NCBI RefSeq assembly: GCF_042767895.1 | Contig: NC_091555.1 | Location: 19,160,921 to 19,175,920, forward strand | Direction: 5' to 3' | From: Penaeus vannamei | Taxonomy: Eukaryota > Arthropoda > Malacostraca > Decapoda > Penaeidae | DNA length: 15,000 nucleotides | In this document: positions 9,544-15,000 of the stretch, one piece after another | Layout: each line of letters starts with the position of its first letter | Numbering within the stretch: position 1 is the first letter of the stretch | Translations under genes and position numbers: made by a program | Notes under the pieces: model-generated | Told to the model about the DNA's origin: nothing | The model's database searches: none | The model's input: only the letters and a program-made list of their open reading frames with translations

Positions 9544-10180
9544 ACGAGAGACGTTCATATTAAAGATGGATTATAGCTAATCATGTGCGTGGAAGGCGAA
9601 AGTTCTGGACGCTTTGCGATAGAGTTGAATTGCCATGAAGTGGTCTTGTAAGATAATCGACAACGTATATTTTCTTTATAAGAACAAAGTAACGTCTCCA
9701 TTTGTCTGTCCAAGTTCCCCCGACATCCCTTTTCAAATTGTTTCATAAATTCAAACAATTTCTGTGGTATTTACTGCAAGCGATTTTTTATTGGAGTTTT
9801 TTTTCAGCACATCGTGCCATTCAGGAATTATAAATAACGTTTTTATTGAGAAGGTTTTCCCAGTTCTTGCCGCATTGTCGACTCTGTAAACCTTCCTGCA
9901 GAGTAATCCAGCAAGGCGGTGCACGTGCGGCCGGATTGCCTCTCACTGCTTTTGTTCTGCCGGCAAGGCGTAACCTCGATAATAAGCGCTGTGCCGCCGA
10001 ATCGCAAACGCTACCACGATCGGACCGAAGGATTCTTTTATTTATTTAAATGTTTTATATTCTTCATGTGTTGGTATAAAATCGTAAGATTCCCAAACGG
10101 CTTTTGCTTCAACAACCGGATGCACATGAACAGACGAATGGGCAGAGTGCCCCTCTGAGTGCAACCTCACGCAACTAACA
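9544..10180. other. Unique sequence, no gene seen
   Basis: This is mixed sequence containing a polypyrimidine tract with TTTTTTTTCAG at 9797-9807 that looks like a splice acceptor. The frames after it close within about ten codons or have no recognisable content. A palindromic GCACGTGC E-box is at 9921-9928, and TATAAAA is at 10075-10081, about 110 bp before the ATG at 10187. Confidence 0.45.
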
Positions 10181-10186
10181 GCGAGA

Positions 10187-10427
10187 ATGGAGGTGGCGCT
10201 GGCCCGCGCGGCCCTCGGAACACCGCAAAAACTCGAGCTTCCCATACCAGTCACGCGGCGGCCCGCCACTCCCGCCATTACACCTTCGCCGACGCGGGTG
10301 CGGACGGCGGAGTACGCGGGAAATGACAACGAGTCTGCCATCGCCCTCGCTCGCCGCCGTCAGGGGGGAGCCGTTCGCGGACGCGCCTTCGCCTTTGTTG
10401 CCGGAGAAGGTGGTGGGACGAGGGCGC
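10187..10427 (+). other. CpG-rich island with an open frame in strong start context
   Basis: CpG dinucleotides are very dense between 10195 and 10430. A + strand frame starts at ATG 10187 in good Kozak context (A at -3, G at +4) and stays open for about 80 codons rich in Ala, Arg, Pro and Gly with mostly G/C third positions. It then runs into the GT array as Cys-Val repeats. No clear donor precedes the array; GAAGGTGGTG near 10406 is only a weak one. The minus strand is also open through most of this region. It may be a first exon, an unmethylated promoter island, or GC-rich chance; no domain is recognised. Confidence 0.3.
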
Positions 10428-10516
10428 TGTGCGTGTGTGTGTGTGCGTGTGTGTGCGTGTGTGTGTGTGTGCGTGTGTGTGCGTGTGCGTGTGCGTGTGC
10501 GTGTGTGTGTGTGTGT
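10428..10516. repeat. GT array with repeated GC interruptions
   Basis: The array is GT with GTGC inserted at several positions, closely spaced between 10480 and 10502. The whole 89 bp remains alternating purine-pyrimidine, unbroken, with more GC steps than the other GT arrays. It directly follows the CpG-rich segment. Confidence 0.95.
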
Positions 10517-11189
10517 AATAGTGTGAGTACGTCTTCGCGGCTTGAGATTTGCACTTCCTTTATGTAGAACACTTACACAAGCAGTGAAGCATTAATTGCA
10601 GTTCTAACATCGTAAATGCCATATTGCAGCATCCCCTGGGGCTTCAGGATATCACCGCTCGTACACATGATGCCCTTTGCGCAACGTTTGAAACAAAGAG
10701 CGCAGCAATAGGCGTCCTTTGGGTAATTCTATTTCTGATTGGTTAATCCGGAGTAATCTCGGGCGTGGGTCGGGCCGTCACGTACGCACGAGATGTAGAA
10801 ATGTTTTTAAAAAATGACATTTGAGATGGAGATAAAAAGCGTATAACGATCCTGGAACAGCGCTCTTTCATCGAGTGATCGAGGAAGCCGATCTGGTCAT
10901 TATCAGCGCTTCGCTCGGGGGCAGGAGATGGGGAGGAGGGAGGGAGGGAGGAGGGGAGAGGGGAACCCGGAACTCCCGCATTCACCGAAAAAGAAAAAAG
11001 GAACATTTTATTTCTTCGTCATAAAAAACAAGACAAAAATGTAGAAAGGAATGGATGTTCAGAGTACGTTCCCCGGACAATGATAAAAAAGGAAACGAGA
11101 GAGGCAACTAAAGGTGGGGACGAAAGACTTACCGAAGAATTACCGAATATTGCAAATGTTCCACGCTCAATTCGTACGCGTGTGTACGT
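10517..11189. other. Unique sequence, no gene seen
   Basis: No coding or RNA feature was supported. A CTGATTGGTTA at 10735-10745 matches a CCAAT box on the minus strand (NF-Y-like). A purine-rich stretch of GGGAGG repeats lies at 10925-10963. Confidence 0.45.
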
Positions 11190-11200
11190 ATGTGTGTGTG

Positions 11201-11285
<85 letters not shown>
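11190..11285. repeat. (GT)n microsatellite, one interruption
   Basis: A short GT run at 11190-11200 is broken by TA and followed by a perfect GT array from 11203 to 11285 (83 bp). Cys-Val and Thr-His frames are artefacts of the array. Confidence 0.97.
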
Positions 11286-11289
<4 letters not shown>

Positions 11290-11930
11290 AGTGTGTCTAG
11301 AAGCAGGGCGAGGTGTACATTGGTCGACCCATGATTGACAGAGGAACTACCGGGGCGGAGTAACGGTCCCGCCACGCCGCCGACACCGCTGGCTCCCTCA
11401 CCTCCACCCCCACCCCCCTCCCTTCCTTTCCTCTTCCTCGCCCCCTTCCTGCTTTGCGATCCACGTGACAGCCAAAGTGGACATCGCGGCAGTCGTTGCC
11501 TCTCCGATCATTTTATTCTCATCCTTACATGTCTCCCTGTTATCATATCCTTCCGTTCCTTTTGTATGCTTTGGTGCTATCTTTTCTCCTCAGTATTTCC
11601 TTTTTCCTTTTCTTTTTTCATATTATCTAATACAAGTAATTAGCAAGGCTAGTGAAAAAATGCGTGTCCGAGCAGCCGGCGCGCGAGGACCAAGCACGCA
11701 GCGGGACAAAGGCGCGTTCCCGTCCCGCTGCGCTGTCCGTCGAGCAGGGAAGAGCGGCTGGGGGAACGCGGGCCGGTAGTTGTCGGAGGTTTCGCGTTCC
11801 CATTAGCCTTTTTTTGTTTGTGTCCTGTTTGGTAATAGGTTTTTAATCCCTGGAGGAGACAGGTCACGGGAGACCTGATCTTTCTCCTTTCCCTCTCGGC
11901 CAAACTACCCTCTCAATCCCGACTTTTCGA
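11286..11930. other. Unique sequence, no gene seen
   Basis: It contains a C-rich, CACC/CCT-heavy stretch at about 11385-11450 followed by CCACGTGAC (E-box at 11462-11467). GC-rich material at 11660-11790 has short overlapping open frames on both strands but no recognised domain. Confidence 0.45.
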
Positions 11931-12115
11931 CCTCTCCCTCTCCCTCTCGTCCTTTTGCTAATCACGGAGGGGATCTTCACCTCTCCCTCAAGCCCTCATC
12001 CAACCCCCCTTCCTCTCCAACCCCCTTCCCCTCCAACCCCCTTCCCCCTCCCTCCTTCTGCACCCTTTCCTACTTTTGCGTGCCCTCCCTCCCCCTCCCC
12101 TACCCCACACCCACC
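11931..12115. repeat. Pyrimidine-rich tract with a 16-17 bp C-rich minisatellite
   Basis: CTCTCCC hexamer-like material leads into three tandem CCAACCCCCTTCCCCT-type units at 12000-12016, 12017-12032 and 12033-12049, differing by one or two bases. C/T-rich sequence continues to about 12115. The Pro/Ser-rich frame across it is compositional. Confidence 0.85.
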
Positions 12116-12194
12116 ATCTAGCTTTGCCCACCGACGGAGATGTTCATCCGACTTCGTTACTTACCCTTGTTATGGGTTGGTCGGAAAGGGCCGT

Positions 12195-12209
12195 GGGGGG
12201 GGGGGGGGG
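12195..12209. repeat. G15 homopolymer
   Basis: This run of fifteen G residues is the longest homopolymer in the window. Such runs are prone to slippage and sequencing error. Confidence 0.95.
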
Positions 12210-12377
12210 CACTTAACGTCTTGTAGGCAAGTCCTCCCCTTCTACCTGGGTGGTGGGCGGGACGTGCATGTTTGCCTATGATTGAAGGGTTGATGGGGGT
12301 GGATGGTTATAGTAAATAAACTCTGAGTGCAGTCGTGGAGGGTCTAGTGTACCCTGAAGATAGAACTTTAAAGAGTG

Positions 12378-14608
<2,231 letters not shown>

Positions 14609-14884
14609 ATGCACGGAAAGAAGGAGGAAGGAAGTACGTGATGTCTGCGGCGTGCACACCCAGGGACTGACTGTGTTTTGGGTCGTGTACGGAAGGGCGG
14701 AGCTGGTGCTGCCCTCTGTTATAATATGTCGTGCAGTTCGCCAGTCTTTTTGCTCCTCATTTTTCGACTGTTTTTTGTGGAAAGGGCGATACAGTGCGGG
14801 ATGCTTTTTTTTAATTATCGTGTCATTCTCTTGATTTATATCTATCACTATTTCTCTCTTTCAATTTCCTGCCGATTTACCCAT

Positions 14885-15000
14885 TCGTTCACTCACTCCT
14901 TATTCATTTAACTCACTCGCTTGCTCGCTCAGCCACTCACTCCCTCACTCACTCACTCACTCACTCACTCACTCACTCACTCACTCACTCACTCACTCAC
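14885..15000. repeat. (CTCA)n tetranucleotide array, truncated by the window
   Basis: Degenerate CTCA units (CATTCGTTCACTCACTCC, then CTCGC and CAGC variants) become a perfect CTCA array from 14944 to the window end, at least 14 copies. The array continues beyond the window, so its length is unknown. Confidence 0.96.

Noticed and set aside
11649..11903. Overlapping plus and minus ORFs in the GC-rich segment
   Set aside because: Both strands are open with Arg/Ala/Gly-rich composition typical of GC-rich DNA, and no start context or splice signal favours either.

Overview
This window looks like intergenic and/or intronic sequence from a large, microsatellite-rich eukaryotic genome. Long near-perfect dinucleotide arrays (AC/GT, AG/CT, AT) and a trinucleotide array (TTA) recur every 1-2 kb. 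Between them lie unique stretches of mixed composition with short CpG-rich islands and consensus-like splice and promoter signals, and no long uninterrupted gene. Very high dinucleotide-SSR density of this kind is known from decapod crustaceans, especially penaeid shrimp. That assignment is an inference from style, not from any recognised gene. No bacterial features, tRNA, rRNA, CRISPR array or transposon-encoded protein were found.

Layout: 1-373 is a compound alternating purine-pyrimidine tract (degenerate TA/TG, then (AC)54, then (AT)41). 374-4373 is unique, with a pyrimidine-rich strand at 495-770 and a possible regulatory/promoter cluster at 2350-2610 (tandem AP-1 sites, E-box, TATA-like box, palindromic kappaB site beside another AP-1 site). 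4374-4796 is a GA-array complex enclosing a ~97 bp tandem duplication. 5208-5329 is a CT array able to pair with it. 5391-5478 is a 31 bp minisatellite. 5795-5930 holds a cluster of TGACG half-sites. 6010-6350 is a CT-rich tract. 6468-6560 carries a YY1-like motif and a POU-like palindrome. 6757-7231 contains TG/TATG/TGCG repeats around a CpG-rich island. 7674-7758 is a G12/C12 inverted repeat. 7831-8307 is ATT-rich, ending in (TTA)37.

The best protein-coding evidence is a proline-rich open stretch at about 8583-8781 that ends in an excellent splice donor and has 49 of 66 codons ending in G or C. It is probably one exon of a multi-exon gene; the product is not recognised. Weaker coding or exon candidates lie at 2603-2821, 9328-9543, 10187-10427, 14268-14600 and 14609-14633. 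The rest of the 3' half is unique sequence broken by GT arrays (10428-10516, 11203-11285, 13885-14002), a GA array (12381-12500), C-rich minisatellite material (11931-12115), a G15 run, and a (CTCA)n array running off the end.

No set of genes working together can be shown. If the 8583-8781 exon is real, much of the window is likely intron or flank of one large gene. The regulatory motifs listed are consensus matches only, without functional evidence.
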